From positions 1,054,001 to 1,118,000 of the forward strand of contig NZ_CP102269.1 of NCBI RefSeq assembly GCF_025148635.1: DNA of 64,000 bases. The letters are read 5' to 3'. Shown here one piece after another: positions 52,855 through 61,746 of this stretch. The position numbers were made by a program, and so were the translations under genes. The notes beneath the pieces are model-generated. The model saw only the letters and a list, made by a program, of their open reading frames with translations, was not told the origin of the DNA and made no database searches. This stretch comes from Butyricimonas virosa. GTDB lineage: Bacteria > Bacteroidota > Bacteroidia > Bacteroidales > Marinifilaceae. Numbering within the stretch: the first letter of the stretch is position 1; every line of letters begins with the position of its first letter.

Positions 52855-55335
52855 ATGCAAAGATCTTTCAAATTTACCAAGCTCAAACTCATCACGGGAT
52901 ATATCCTAATTCTCTTGTTAGGAGCAATTGCAATTGTCTTTATCTACAAACAAACTATTGCCTTAACCCAAAAAGGGAATGATGAAATCGTCATGCAACA
53001 AAAACTATTCATCATAAGTAACACGCTCACCAAACTATACGAGGCAGAAAATACCGGAATCGCTTTTTCCCAAACGGGGACACAGAAGAATTTTGACACG
53101 TATATGAAATTGATAGAGGACATCAAGGATAATATGGATACCTTGAAAAATCTATCCATAAGCTCAGAACAGAACCTGCGAATAGACACGATAAATACGC
53201 TTTTAGGCAAACGTATCGAGAATTTGAAAGACCTGTATTACGTCAAAAAATACTATATACCCGAAGATTTCTATAACAAAACCATTGAAAAAATAGGTAC
53301 GCTCAAAGATTCGGCAGATGTCATCCCCGATCTCCGGGAAAAGATCATTACCGTTATTGACAGTAACTATATCATCCGGGAAAGAAAAGGATTATTCCGA
53401 ACAAAAAGAGATTCCATCCTAAAAGTCGATACGACCCTCCATCGCATCGTTGACACGCTCAGTATGGTCACAACAAATAACAACACGGACACATTAATGA
53501 ACGTAATTCGGGATTCATGGAGCCAGTACCAGCAGCAAAAAGAAGAGATCGATGCGGAAGTCTCCCGGCGAGAGGATATCGTTATCCAGAGTGGTCAACA
53601 CATCACGGAACGCCTCAAGCGAGTACTGAAAGACCTTGAAAAAGAAGAACTCGAAAACACGATGATACGCTTAGAACAACAGCAAATCACGACGCATCAT
53701 CTCACCAGAACTATATCCTGGATCGCAATCATCGCTTGCGTACTAGTGGTCTTTTTCGTCGTTCTTATTATCAATGACATCACGCAAAGTCAACGATACA
53801 GGCGGGAACTAGAAGCGGCAAAAACATACACGGAACGGTTACTACATAACCGGGAGAAACTCATGCTAACTGTCACTCACGACATAAAATCCCCTCTAAG
53901 CTCCATCATCGGGTACATTGAACTAATAAATAACACCCAACTGGAAGAGCGACAGCACTATTTTCTCAAAAACATGAAGGGGTCTGCCGAACATATCCTG
54001 CATCTTGCCAACAATATGCTTGATTTCTCCAAATTGGAATCCAACAAAATGGAAATCAACACGGTTCCATATAACCCGGGACGCCTGTTACAAGAGACGG
54101 CGGATAGTTTCCTCCCTTTAGCGGCACAAAAGAACCTGAAATTGAAAAGCGATATTAGCAACGTCCTAAACGGACTTTACCTTGGTGATTCCATGAAAGT
54201 TCGCCAAATCGTGGTTAACATCCTATCGAACGCCATAAAATATACCCGGGAAGGAAAAGTTTCTTTATCCGCCTTTATTTCCGGTACAAAAGACGACCAG
54301 TTTATCATTGTAATCAAAGACTCCGGACCGGGAATGACGAAAGAAGAACAAGAATTGATATTTAAAGAATTCACCCGCCTAACCCCGCAGCACAACAACG
54401 GGGCCGAAGGTACAGGTCTTGGCTTAACAATCACATTACAACTCGTCCATTTACTTGATGGTGAATTAACCCTCGAAAGTAAAAAAGGCGAGGGAAGTAC
54501 CTTCACGGTTAAATTCCCGTTGATAAAGGCCACATCACAGGAATCCCAACCGACAGAAACACCCTCTTCACTCCCGGTTATGCATGAAGGGATGAAAGCC
54601 TTTATCGTCGATGATGACATCCTTCAATTGACCGTCACAACAGAATTACTCAGAAAAGCAGGCATTCAATGTGATACATGTACGCATCCTCAAGAGGCGC
54701 TATCCCGTTTGGAAAAAGGGAATTATAATATTGTTCTATCCGACATCCAGATGCCGGAAATGGACGGATTCGAACTTGTGCAACAAATCCGTGAATCCCC
54801 AAACCAACAAATAAAAAACATTCCGGTAATTGCTTTGTCTGCCCGTGACGATATGCACGAAAAGGAGTATCAAGAAGCAGGCTTTTCAGCTTATCTAAAC
54901 AAACCATATACCCCGGAACAACTTTATAGCAGGGTAAACGACCTATTAGGATGCGCAATAGAGATGAATCAACCGACAACACAAACCTCCGATAAAAACG
55001 CCCCTTACAATTTAGACATGATCATGGTCTTTGCCGATAACGATAAAGATGCCGCCAATCAAATTATCGGGTCTTTTATATCGGATTGCAAGACCAATTT
55101 TCAGCTATTGGCCCAACATCTGGAATCACATGAAACGGAACAGATTGCCAAGTTAGCACACAAAATGCTACCCATGTTCAAGCAACTAGCAATTAACGAT
55201 GTCATTCCCTCATTGCTTTTCTTGGAAAAAATGCCATTGGATACAGAGGAAAATAAAATAAGAGAGAATATTGAAAAGATCCTACAAGAAGGAAACGATG
55301 TTCTCCAATTACTGGAAAAAGAAACACGCCAATAA
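52855..55335 (+). CDS. Hybrid sensor histidine kinase (HisKA-HATPase-REC-Hpt)
   Basis: This is an 826-aa membrane sensor. One membrane segment (about 13-31) is followed by a 250-residue helical extracytoplasmic sensor region and a second membrane segment (about 288-307). A HisKA domain has the phospho-acceptor His342 in THDIKSPLSS. The HATPase shows SNAIKYT, DSGPGM and GTGLGLTI. A receiver (about 580-700) has Asp630 and Lys683. A C-terminal Hpt-like domain has His769 in LAHKMLPMFKQL. It converges with the sigma-54 regulator gene 14 bp away, a likely phosphorelay partner. No AraC DNA-binding domain is present, so it is not a hybrid two-component regulator of the Bacteroides PUL type. The stimulus is unknown. 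Confidence 0.93.
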   Translation: MQRSFKFTKLKLITGYILILLLGAIAIVFIYKQTIALTQKGNDEIVMQQKLFIISNTLTKLYEAENTGIAFSQTGTQKNFDTYMKLIEDIKDNMDTLKNLSISSEQNLRIDTINTLLGKRIENLKDLYYVKKYYIPEDFYNKTIEKIGTLKDSADVIPDLREKIITVIDSNYIIRERKGLFRTKRDSILKVDTTLHRIVDTLSMVTTNNNTDTLMNVIRDSWSQYQQQKEEIDAEVSRREDIVIQSGQHITERLKRVLKDLEKEELENTMIRLEQQQITTHHLTRTISWIAIIACVLVVFFVVLIINDITQSQRYRRELEAAKTYTERLLHNREKLMLTVTHDIKSPLSSIIGYIELINNTQLEERQHYFLKNMKGSAEHILHLANNMLDFSKLESNKMEINTVPYNPGRLLQETADSFLPLAAQKNLKLKSDISNVLNGLYLGDSMKVRQIVVNILSNAIKYTREGKVSLSAFISGTKDDQFIIVIKDSGPGMTKEEQELIFKEFTRLTPQHNNGAEGTGLGLTITLQLVHLLDGELTLESKKGEGSTFTVKFPLIKATSQESQPTETPSSLPVMHEGMKAFIVDDDILQLTVTTELLRKAGIQCDTCTHPQEALSRLEKGNYNIVLSDIQMPEMDGFELVQQIRESPNQQIKNIPVIALSARDDMHEKEYQEAGFSAYLNKPYTPEQLYSRVNDLLGCAIEMNQPTTQTSDKNAPYNLDMIMVFADNDKDAANQIIGSFISDCKTNFQLLAQHLESHETEQIAKLAHKMLPMFKQLAINDVIPSLLFLEKMPLDTEENKIRENIEKILQEGNDVLQLLEKETRQ

Positions 55336-55349
55336 TCTCTCAAAATATC

Positions 55350-56684
55350 TCATAAGTCCTCCAGACCGAAACTTTTTAATTTATTATACAATGTTTTCCT
55401 GTCTATCTGGAGCATACGGGCAGCCTCGCTCTTGTTATTCCGGCATTTCTGCATGGCATCCTTGATCAGTTCAATTTCCATCTCTCGCCGTGTTGTAGAT
55501 GTCTTTTCAGGCTCCACGGGTTTTTGCTCCAACTCCGGGGGCAAACAAGTTTTAGAAATCAAACTCCCCATACACAACAACGTCGCCCGTTTCACGATAT
55601 TACGCATTTCCCGTAAATTCCCCGGCCACGAGTAAGTTCTAAAAATACGCATAACCTCCTCATCAAACCCAGCCACTTGTTTCCCCAACTCCTCGTTCGC
55701 CTTATCCAAGAAATGATTGGCAAAAATCAGAATATCCTCTTTTCTCTCCCGAAGGGGCAATGCCTGAATGGAAAATTCATTCAAACGATGATACAAATCC
55801 TCCCGGAAACGACCACTTGCGACGGCCTCTTTGAGATTCTCATTCGTGGCTGAAATAATACGAACATCAAAAGGAATATCAACATTCCCACCCACCGGAT
55901 GCACCTTTCGCTCTTCGAGTGCGCGCAACAACTGAACTTGCACGTCATAAGGCAAATTACCAATCTCATCCAAGAAAATTGTACCCCCCGATGCGGTCAC
56001 GAAATACCCCTGTTTATCGGTAACAGCGCCCGTGAAAGAACCTTTAATATGTCCGAAGAACTCACTTGCGGCAAGGTCCTTCGGTATCGCCCCGCAATCA
56101 ACCGCCACGAAAGGCCCATCCTTCCGGTTACTCATCGAGTGAATCAGGCGAGCGATATACTCTTTACCCGTACCACTCTCCCCGTTAATCAAAACCGTCA
56201 TCGTGGTAGGCCCTACCAGATGAATATATTCATATTGCCGGTCGGCACCCTCGCTCACTCCTTTTATATAAGAAAAGCTCGTCGTTTTCGCTTTCGCAGG
56301 AATAGACTTGGCAACAGGACCAGCCTCCAACTTCAAAGCCTCCTGTAACTTTTTAAGAATCTCATCCGGGATAACAGGCTTAGCCACGTAGTCAAAAGCT
56401 CCCAGTTTAATCGCTGTAACCGCAGTCTGTATATCGGCATACCCCGTCATTAGAAGTACCTGTGTTTCCGGTGTTTTTTCCTTGATCACCCGGAGCAAAT
56501 CGATCCCATCCTTATCCGGCAAACGCAAATCCGTCAACACGAGATCAAATCCTGCTTTATCCAATTGTTTTACAGCGTCTTTGTAGGAAAAAGCAGTATC
56601 TACCTCAAATCCACGTTTTTCCAACCATTTTCTCAACATGATACAAAATGTTGTATCGTCATCCACGATTAAAATCTTTGCCAT
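55350..56684 (-). CDS. Sigma-54-dependent response regulator (NtrC family)
   Basis: This is a 444-aa regulator from the ATG at 56684. An N-terminal receiver has Asp52 in VLTDLRLPDKDG. The AAA+ domain (about 130-360) has Walker A GESGTGKE, a sigma-54 contact motif reading GSFTGA instead of the more usual GAFTGA, and FLDEIGNLPYDVQVQLLRAL. A C-terminal Fis-type helix-turn-helix has NKSEAARMLQIDRKTLYNKL. It should activate sigma-54 promoters when phosphorylated, probably by the convergent hybrid kinase. I found no convincing -24/-12 promoter in the nearby gaps, so its targets are probably elsewhere. Confidence 0.94.
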   Translation of the reverse strand: MAKILIVDDDTTFCIMLRKWLEKRGFEVDTAFSYKDAVKQLDKAGFDLVLTDLRLPDKDGIDLLRVIKEKTPETQVLLMTGYADIQTAVTAIKLGAFDYVAKPVIPDEILKKLQEALKLEAGPVAKSIPAKAKTTSFSYIKGVSEGADRQYEYIHLVGPTTMTVLINGESGTGKEYIARLIHSMSNRKDGPFVAVDCGAIPKDLAASEFFGHIKGSFTGAVTDKQGYFVTASGGTIFLDEIGNLPYDVQVQLLRALEERKVHPVGGNVDIPFDVRIISATNENLKEAVASGRFREDLYHRLNEFSIQALPLRERKEDILIFANHFLDKANEELGKQVAGFDEEVMRIFRTYSWPGNLREMRNIVKRATLLCMGSLISKTCLPPELEQKPVEPEKTSTTRREMEIELIKDAMQKCRNNKSEAARMLQIDRKTLYNKLKSFGLEDL

Positions 56685-56761
56685 AAGTCGATTTATTTCT
56701 AACACGAAAATAGCCTTAATCGACTAAACAAAAAAGTTTTTAACGGAATTTAGGAAAAGAA

Positions 56762-56794
56762 AGCAGGTAACCCTCTAAAAAAGAGATACCTGCT
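56762..56794 (-). promoter_or_regulatory. Two-tier hairpin in the leader of the sigma-54 regulator gene
   Basis: The outer stem AGCAGGTA/TACCTGCT (8 bp) and the inner stem CTCT/AGAG lie 78 nt before the ATG at 56684. A T-rich stretch with interruptions follows on the minus strand. It may be a terminator of the small ORF region upstream or an attenuator. Confidence 0.45.
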
Positions 56795-56927
56795 AGAAAC
56801 AAATGTAATAAATCTCTTCAAACCTCCAACTACACGAATAAAACTCCCGCTCTTACTAACAGATATTGACGTATATCCGTCGTATTTATATTAATCATTG
56901 TCTATCATAAAGATAATTAGGTTCACA

Positions 56928-57011
56928 CTACTTCATTTCAGGTTCTGCTAAGAAATGCGGTAACAAAAGTCCCGAAATAGCTATTACGATAAAAAATATA
57001 CAAATTCCCAT
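56928..57011 (-). CDS. Possible 27-residue single-pass membrane peptide (KdpF-like shape)
   Basis: This short ORF has ATG at 57011 and TAG at 56928. The peptide has a hydrophobic core from Ile3 to Leu17 followed by a short polar end with PE near the C-terminus (LAEPEMK). Its size and the GLLLPHFLAEPE ending resemble KdpF, the small subunit of potassium-transporting ATPases, but no kdpABC genes follow. It lies in a 522-bp gap (56685-57206) that otherwise holds only the hairpin at 56762-56794 and a 22-codon ORF (56830-56898) with no recognisable features. It could be chance, a relic or a real small protein. No promoter with both boxes was seen. Confidence 0.3.
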   Translation of the reverse strand: MGICIFFIVIAISGLLLPHFLAEPEMK

Positions 57012-57206
57012 AACCAATCAATTTTAATCATTCAACCATTTGCTTATAGTATAGAGAATTGTATGCCATCGCTGAACAGAAATCGTAATTGCGAAACATA
57101 GTTATGTATATCAATTACTTGCACAACAACATTGAAAGAATAAGTATGTGGAAAGATGTAGAACAAGTGTGGAAAAAATCCCTACAACCTGTTCCCAAAA
57201 TGTAGA

Positions 57207-58547
57207 TTACCTGTTCCCCAACAGGTCTTCTACCGCCTCACGAACCGTAGTAATATCCCAGCCAGATACTCTTTGCTCGAATTTATCTTTAATCTCCGGC
57301 AGACAAAGGTTACCCATGCTTCCCTCGTGTGTATGATGAATCTCCCGTAACCCATCACGGTAATGCCCCTCTTGAATTTGCATACCAATTTCCCGGTAAG
57401 CCTCCCGGAATGGAATCCCGGCCATTACTCGTTCATTCACATCCTCCACGGAAAAAATATAGGCATAACGGGAATCGCATAAAACATCCCGTTTCACTTC
57501 CATTTCCTGTAACACGAGATGAGCCATAAAAAGGGAATCGTTCAACTCTTGAAAAGCGGGTAAAAACAACTCCTTGGTCAATTGCATATCCCGAAAATAC
57601 CCGGAAGTCAGGTTTGTACAGATCATAGCCATTTGCATGGGAAGCGACTGCAAGTGATTACATTTCGCTCGGATTAACTCGAATATATCCGGATTCTTCT
57701 TGTGCGGCATGATACTGGACCCTGTTGTGTACTTATCCGGCAAATGTACAAACCCGAAATTATTACAAGCAAAAAGACAAACATCAGCAGCCAAACGTCC
57801 CAAAGTCGTCGCCACGGCAGCCAACCCGAATAACACGTTCTTTTCCATCTTTCCTCTTTGCATTTGGGCGTAAACCACGTTATAAGCCAAACTTGAAAAT
57901 CCGAGCAAATCAGTCGTCATTTGCCGGTTCAAAGCAATCGACGAGCCATAACCTGCCCCAGAACCAAGAGGATTCGTGTTCACCATATCGTAAGCCGCCT
58001 TTAACGCCAACAAATCGTCAGCAAGCGATTCGGCATAAGCACCAAACCACAAGCCGAAAGAAGAAGGCATGGCCACCTGCAAATGCGTGTAACCGGGAAT
58101 CAACACATCTTTATTCTCCTCTGCCCGCCGTATCAACAAATCAAACAAACGTTCTATATGTTCCAACGTCTCGAATATTGCCTCTCGGGTAAATAATTTC
58201 AAATCAAGTAACACCTGATCATTCCGAGAACGTCCCGTGTGAATCTTTTTCCCCGCATCCCCACATTCCCGCACCAACAATAACTCAATCTGAGAATGTA
58301 CATCTTCAATTCCCTCTTCTATCACGAACTCGCCTCTTTCCACCATCCCGTAAATATCAACCAATGCTCGTTGTAAAGATTTATATTCCTCCCCGTTCAC
58401 CAAGCCCACAGCATGTAACATTTTCAAGTGAGCCAAATTCCCAATGACATCGGCCCCCGCCAGCATAACATCTAGCTCCCGGTCTTTCCCTATTGTAAAT
58501 GATTCCGTAAAACCATCTATATCATATCCTTTATCCCAAAGCTTCAT
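57207..58547 (-). CDS. argH: Argininosuccinate lyase
   Basis: This is the last step of arginine biosynthesis, splitting argininosuccinate into arginine and fumarate. The 446-aa protein has the N-terminal part MKLWDKGYDIDGFTESFTIG, the HSQIELLL and GRSRNDQVLLDLKLF segments and the superfamily signature GSSIMPHKKNPD. It is the last gene of the arginine cluster and is separated from argE by 249 bp that contain a MITE-like repeat, whereas the other genes overlap or nearly touch. It may therefore have its own promoter or reduced expression. Confidence 0.96.
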   Translation of the reverse strand: MKLWDKGYDIDGFTESFTIGKDRELDVMLAGADVIGNLAHLKMLHAVGLVNGEEYKSLQRALVDIYGMVERGEFVIEEGIEDVHSQIELLLVRECGDAGKKIHTGRSRNDQVLLDLKLFTREAIFETLEHIERLFDLLIRRAEENKDVLIPGYTHLQVAMPSSFGLWFGAYAESLADDLLALKAAYDMVNTNPLGSGAGYGSSIALNRQMTTDLLGFSSLAYNVVYAQMQRGKMEKNVLFGLAAVATTLGRLAADVCLFACNNFGFVHLPDKYTTGSSIMPHKKNPDIFELIRAKCNHLQSLPMQMAMICTNLTSGYFRDMQLTKELFLPAFQELNDSLFMAHLVLQEMEVKRDVLCDSRYAYIFSVEDVNERVMAGIPFREAYREIGMQIQEGHYRDGLREIHHTHEGSMGNLCLPEIKDKFEQRVSGWDITTVREAVEDLLGNR

Positions 58548-58658
58548 TCTATTTTAGATTTTAAATTTTAGATTCCAGCCGTACAAAGCCAACGCCTTTT
58601 GATTTTCTACTTTTAACTTGTAGCTCTTATCTTTTAGTTTTTAGCTTTTATCTCTTCA

Positions 58659-58772
58659 ACCACCCCCTCTAACTCCCCCTTTTCAAGGGGGAGAAACGAA
58701 CGCAAGAAACCACCACAATATCCCAATGCAGCGCATCCTCCCCCTGTGTAAGGGGGAGCCAGAGGGGGTAGT
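58659..58772. repeat. MITE/REP-like element with terminal inverted repeats between argE and argH
   Basis: Two 23-bp ends in inverted orientation match at 20 of 23 positions: ACCACCCCCTCTAACTCCCC at 58659 onwards, and its counterpart ending at 58772. Each end also contains its own hairpin: CTCCCCCTT/AAGGGGGAG at 58673-58693, and CTCCCCCT/AGGGGGAG at 58738-58758. About 45 bp of ordinary sequence lie between them. There is no coding capacity and no clear target-site duplication. This is the layout of a small non-autonomous mobile or REP-type repeat. Confidence 0.7.
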
Positions 58773-58786
58773 TTTTAACTTTTAGC

Positions 58787-58832
58787 TTGTTTAAATCTAT
58801 AATTCAAAATATTGAATTATAGATTTAAACAA
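58787..58832 (-). repeat. 21-bp perfect inverted repeat spanning the argE stop codon
   Basis: The arms TTGTTTAAATCTATAATTCAA and the exact reverse complement, separated by 4 nt, overlap the last 12 codons of the M20 gene (ending ELFKSIIQYFEL). The transcript would form a long AT-rich hairpin with the stop codon in its descending arm. It may act as a terminator or 3' protector, or it may be the scar of a duplication. Confidence 0.85.
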
Positions 58833-59846
58833 TTCAATCCCCTCCCGGATCTCTTCCAAACAAATGTATTCATTTGCCGTGTGCGAGCGAGCGCTGTCCC
58901 CGGGTCCTATTTTCAGAGAGGGGCATGGAATCACCGCCTGATTCGATGTCGTCGGGGAACCGTAAAGAGATAACCCCAACTCGATGCATCGTTTCACCAT
59001 CGGGTGAGAAAGCGAAACAGAAGATGAGTTCAGTGAAAAAGAGCGAGGGATCATATCGCATTTCACGTGATCACGGATCGTATCAAATATTTCCTGGTTT
59101 GTGTAAAGTTCATTTACCCGTATATCCACCATGAAATGACAAGTTGCAGGAACCATGTTATGCAAGGTTCCCGCCTCGATCCCCGTTACGCTCATTTTCA
59201 CTGGCCCTAATAATTCCGAAATCCTTTCGAACCGATAAGTACGAAACCAATGTATATCTTCCATTGCCTCATAAATGGCATTCACCCCTTCCTCCCTTGC
59301 AGCGTGTCCCGCTTTTCCCCGAGCGTAACAATCTAACACCATCAACCCCTTTTCCGCTATCGCCGGACACATTCCCGTAGGCTCTCCCACAAGAGCAAAA
59401 TCAACCCGACCAAATTCCGGAAACACGCTTTGAATCCCGCCACTTCCCGTATTCTCCTCTTCCGCGGATGCCAAGAATATCAGATTACACGGCAAACTCT
59501 CGGATGCCAATTCAACAAAAACTGCCAGCATCGAGACAAGACTTCCCCCCGTGTCATTACTTCCCAAACCAAATAACTTTCCCTCCTTCACAATCGGCGT
59601 AAAAGGATCACTATCCCAAGTTCCGTTAGGACGCACGGTATCCAAGTGTGCATCGAGTAATAACGTGGGTTTCGTTTCATCGAAATTCTTTGAACAACTC
59701 CACACGTTATTACCTTTGCGATGCACGTCGAACCTATATCTTTTCAACACATCGGTAATCAAATCAGCCACCTTATCCTCTTGCTTACTGAAAGAAGGGA
59801 TTGATATAATTTGTTTTAAAAGTTCTATTGCTCCACTCGCATCCAT
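58797..59846 (-). CDS. argE: M20-family metallohydrolase, probable ArgE-type deacylase
   Basis: This is a 349-aa dinuclear zinc amidohydrolase. The metal and catalytic motifs are LLLDAHLDTV, GSNDTGGSL and ASAEEENTGSGG. The gene overlaps argB by 22 nt inside the arginine cluster, so it most likely removes the acyl group from an arginine-pathway intermediate. In Bacteroidetes the transcarbamylase can act on acylated ornithine (acetyl or succinyl), so the true substrate may be an acylated citrulline rather than acetylornithine. Sequence alone does not decide. The extreme 3' end lies inside a perfect inverted repeat. Confidence 0.87.
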   Translation of the reverse strand: MDASGAIELLKQIISIPSFSKQEDKVADLITDVLKRYRFDVHRKGNNVWSCSKNFDETKPTLLLDAHLDTVRPNGTWDSDPFTPIVKEGKLFGLGSNDTGGSLVSMLAVFVELASESLPCNLIFLASAEEENTGSGGIQSVFPEFGRVDFALVGEPTGMCPAIAEKGLMVLDCYARGKAGHAAREEGVNAIYEAMEDIHWFRTYRFERISELLGPVKMSVTGIEAGTLHNMVPATCHFMVDIRVNELYTNQEIFDTIRDHVKCDMIPRSFSLNSSSVSLSHPMVKRCIELGLSLYGSPTTSNQAVIPCPSLKIGPGDSARSHTANEYICLEEIREGIELFKSIIQYFEL

Positions 59847-60613
59847 TGTTTTTCCAATATTATCCTAGTTCCCGCATCCGGTTGGTCCAAATCATCCGGA
59901 TGAATCAACCGAACCGCCTGCACCCCGTTAGAAACAGATTTAAATGCGTTATCCAGTTTTGGGATCATGCCGGAATGAATCATCCCGCTTTGCTTATATT
60001 TTTCATACAAAGACGGGGTAAGACAAGGAATTACGGAACCTTCATCCGTCAACACCCCCTTTTTATCAAAACAATAAATCAACTCCACGTCATAGCACAT
60101 TCCCAACGTCTCTGCCACCGCCGCCGCAATCCCATCTGCGTTAGAATTCAACAACACACCCTTCCCGTCGTGCGTGATCGGAGAAATAACAGGTACCACC
60201 CTGGCCTGTAACAATAATTCGAGAGTCCCCATACGCACCAGTCGGACATCCCCCACGTACCCCCAATCAATACTCTGCCCTTCCCGCCGATCAGCTTGCA
60301 CCAGATTCAGGTCGCACCCGGAAAGTCCACAAGCATTCACCCCCAAAGCCTGCAAACGAGCAACCAACGTTTTGTTGACCCACCCGGCATAAACCATCAC
60401 CGTGACTTCCAGAGTCTCCCAATCGGTCACCCGCCTCCCATCAATCATTTTGCGGGGAATCCCCAATCGTTCCGCAAGCTGCCCGGCAAAAGTCCCACCA
60501 CCATGCACGATAACAAAAGGAGAAGTCATCGATGCGAACTTCCGGCACAACCGGCTCAGCAGTCCCGCATCCTCGATCAAGGCACCCCCGATTTTTATGA
60601 CTTTACATTTCAT
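59825..60613 (-). CDS. argB: Acetylglutamate kinase (N-acyl-glutamate kinase)
   Basis: This is the second step of arginine biosynthesis, phosphorylating the acylated glutamate. The 262-aa protein has the N-terminal lysine segment KVIKIGGALIED, the glycine loop IVHGGGTFAG and the C-terminal part GMIPKLDNAFKSVSNGVQAV. The length fits the non-arginine-regulated dimeric type. It starts 3 nt after argD and overlaps argE by 22 nt. Bacteroidetes enzymes may use N-succinylglutamate, which cannot be excluded here. Confidence 0.95.
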   Translation of the reverse strand: MKCKVIKIGGALIEDAGLLSRLCRKFASMTSPFVIVHGGGTFAGQLAERLGIPRKMIDGRRVTDWETLEVTVMVYAGWVNKTLVARLQALGVNACGLSGCDLNLVQADRREGQSIDWGYVGDVRLVRMGTLELLLQARVVPVISPITHDGKGVLLNSNADGIAAAVAETLGMCYDVELIYCFDKKGVLTDEGSVIPCLTPSLYEKYKQSGMIHSGMIPKLDNAFKSVSNGVQAVRLIHPDDLDQPDAGTRIILEKQWMRVEQ

Positions 60614-60616
60614 CTG

Positions 60617-61735
60617 TTAATTCATTACTTGTTTAAACCGAGCGACAAACTCATCAACTTCCTCCCGGGTAATACACAACGGGGGCAATAAACGCAAGGT
60701 GTTTTTCCCGCTATTTCCCGTGATCACGTGTTGATTCACCAGCAAACGACGACGGAAAATCGAATGAGGAATATCAATATCCACCCCAACCATCAATCCC
60801 TTTCCCCGAACTTCAATCACCCCGTTCAAAACTTTTAATCGCTCCATCAGATACCCACCGACACGATCGGCATTTTCCACCAATTGCTCGTCCTTGATCA
60901 CATCCAACACGGCAATCCCAGCCGCACAAGCCAAATGATTTCCCCCGAATGTGGTTCCCAACATCCCCTTCTCCGCCTTGATCGACTTGCGAATCAATAC
61001 TCCGGCTACCGGGAATCCGTTGCCCATTCCTTTCGCCATAGTGATCATGTCCGGCTCGATCCCCGCATACTGATAAGCAAAGAATTTCCCGCTCCGCCCG
61101 TAGCCTGACTGGATTTCATCCAAAATCAACAACGTACCTGTCTGATCACAAACCTCACGAGCCGCCCGCAGAAACTCTCCTGTCGGAATCCGGATTCCCC
61201 CGACACCTTGAATTCCCTCCACGATGACAGCTGCATATTCCTCCCCGGACAACTCCCGTTTCAAAGTCTCCACGTCATTCAAATCGATAAATGTCACTTG
61301 ATGCCCCCTGTTCCAAGGTGCCTGTATTGTCGGGTTATCCGTGATGGCAACCGCCCCGCTCGTACGCCCGTGAAAGGCAGCGTGCATGGCCAGTATTTTC
61401 GAACGCCCCGTAATAAAAGAAGACAGTTTCAAGGCATTCTCGTTAGCCTCCGCCCCACTGTTACAAAGAAACAAATTATAATCCGTACAACCGGAAAGCT
61501 CCCGTAACTTCCGCTCCAACTCCTCCTGCAAATGATTCTTCACGGCATTTGAATAAAACCCGATACGATTCAATTGCCCCGTCACCAACTCCACGTAATG
61601 CGGATGGGAATGTCCGATCGAAATAACAGCGTGTCCCCCGTAAAAATCAAGGTATTTATTTCCATCACGATCCCAGAAATAAGCTTTCTCCGCCTTGACC
61701 GGCTCTATATCCAATAAATTGTAAACATCAAACAT
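60617..61735 (-). CDS. argD: Acetylornithine aminotransferase (class III PLP enzyme)
   Basis: This 372-aa enzyme transfers an amino group from glutamate to the acylated glutamate semialdehyde. Motifs are LDFYGGHAVISIGHSHP, NSGAEANENALKL, HAAFHGRT, ILDEIQSGYGRSGKFFA and the PLP-lysine segment TMAKGMGNGFP. It is slightly shorter than E. coli ArgD, as usual in Bacteroidetes. It lies 11 nt after argC and 3 nt before argB. Confidence 0.95.
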   Translation of the reverse strand: MFDVYNLLDIEPVKAEKAYFWDRDGNKYLDFYGGHAVISIGHSHPHYVELVTGQLNRIGFYSNAVKNHLQEELERKLRELSGCTDYNLFLCNSGAEANENALKLSSFITGRSKILAMHAAFHGRTSGAVAITDNPTIQAPWNRGHQVTFIDLNDVETLKRELSGEEYAAVIVEGIQGVGGIRIPTGEFLRAAREVCDQTGTLLILDEIQSGYGRSGKFFAYQYAGIEPDMITMAKGMGNGFPVAGVLIRKSIKAEKGMLGTTFGGNHLACAAGIAVLDVIKDEQLVENADRVGGYLMERLKVLNGVIEVRGKGLMVGVDIDIPHSIFRRRLLVNQHVITGNSGKNTLRLLPPLCITREEVDEFVARFKQVMN

Positions 61736-61746
61736 ACTCGAATAAA

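Noticed and set aside
56830..56898. 22-codon minus-strand ORF
   Set aside because: It has no hydrophobic span, no promoter and no recognisable family. It is mentioned only as context for the 27-codon ORF.
56685..57206. Sigma-54 (-24 GG / -12 GC) promoter near the NtrC-type regulator
   Set aside because: No pair of GG and GC at the right spacing with the TGGCAC and TTGC context was found.
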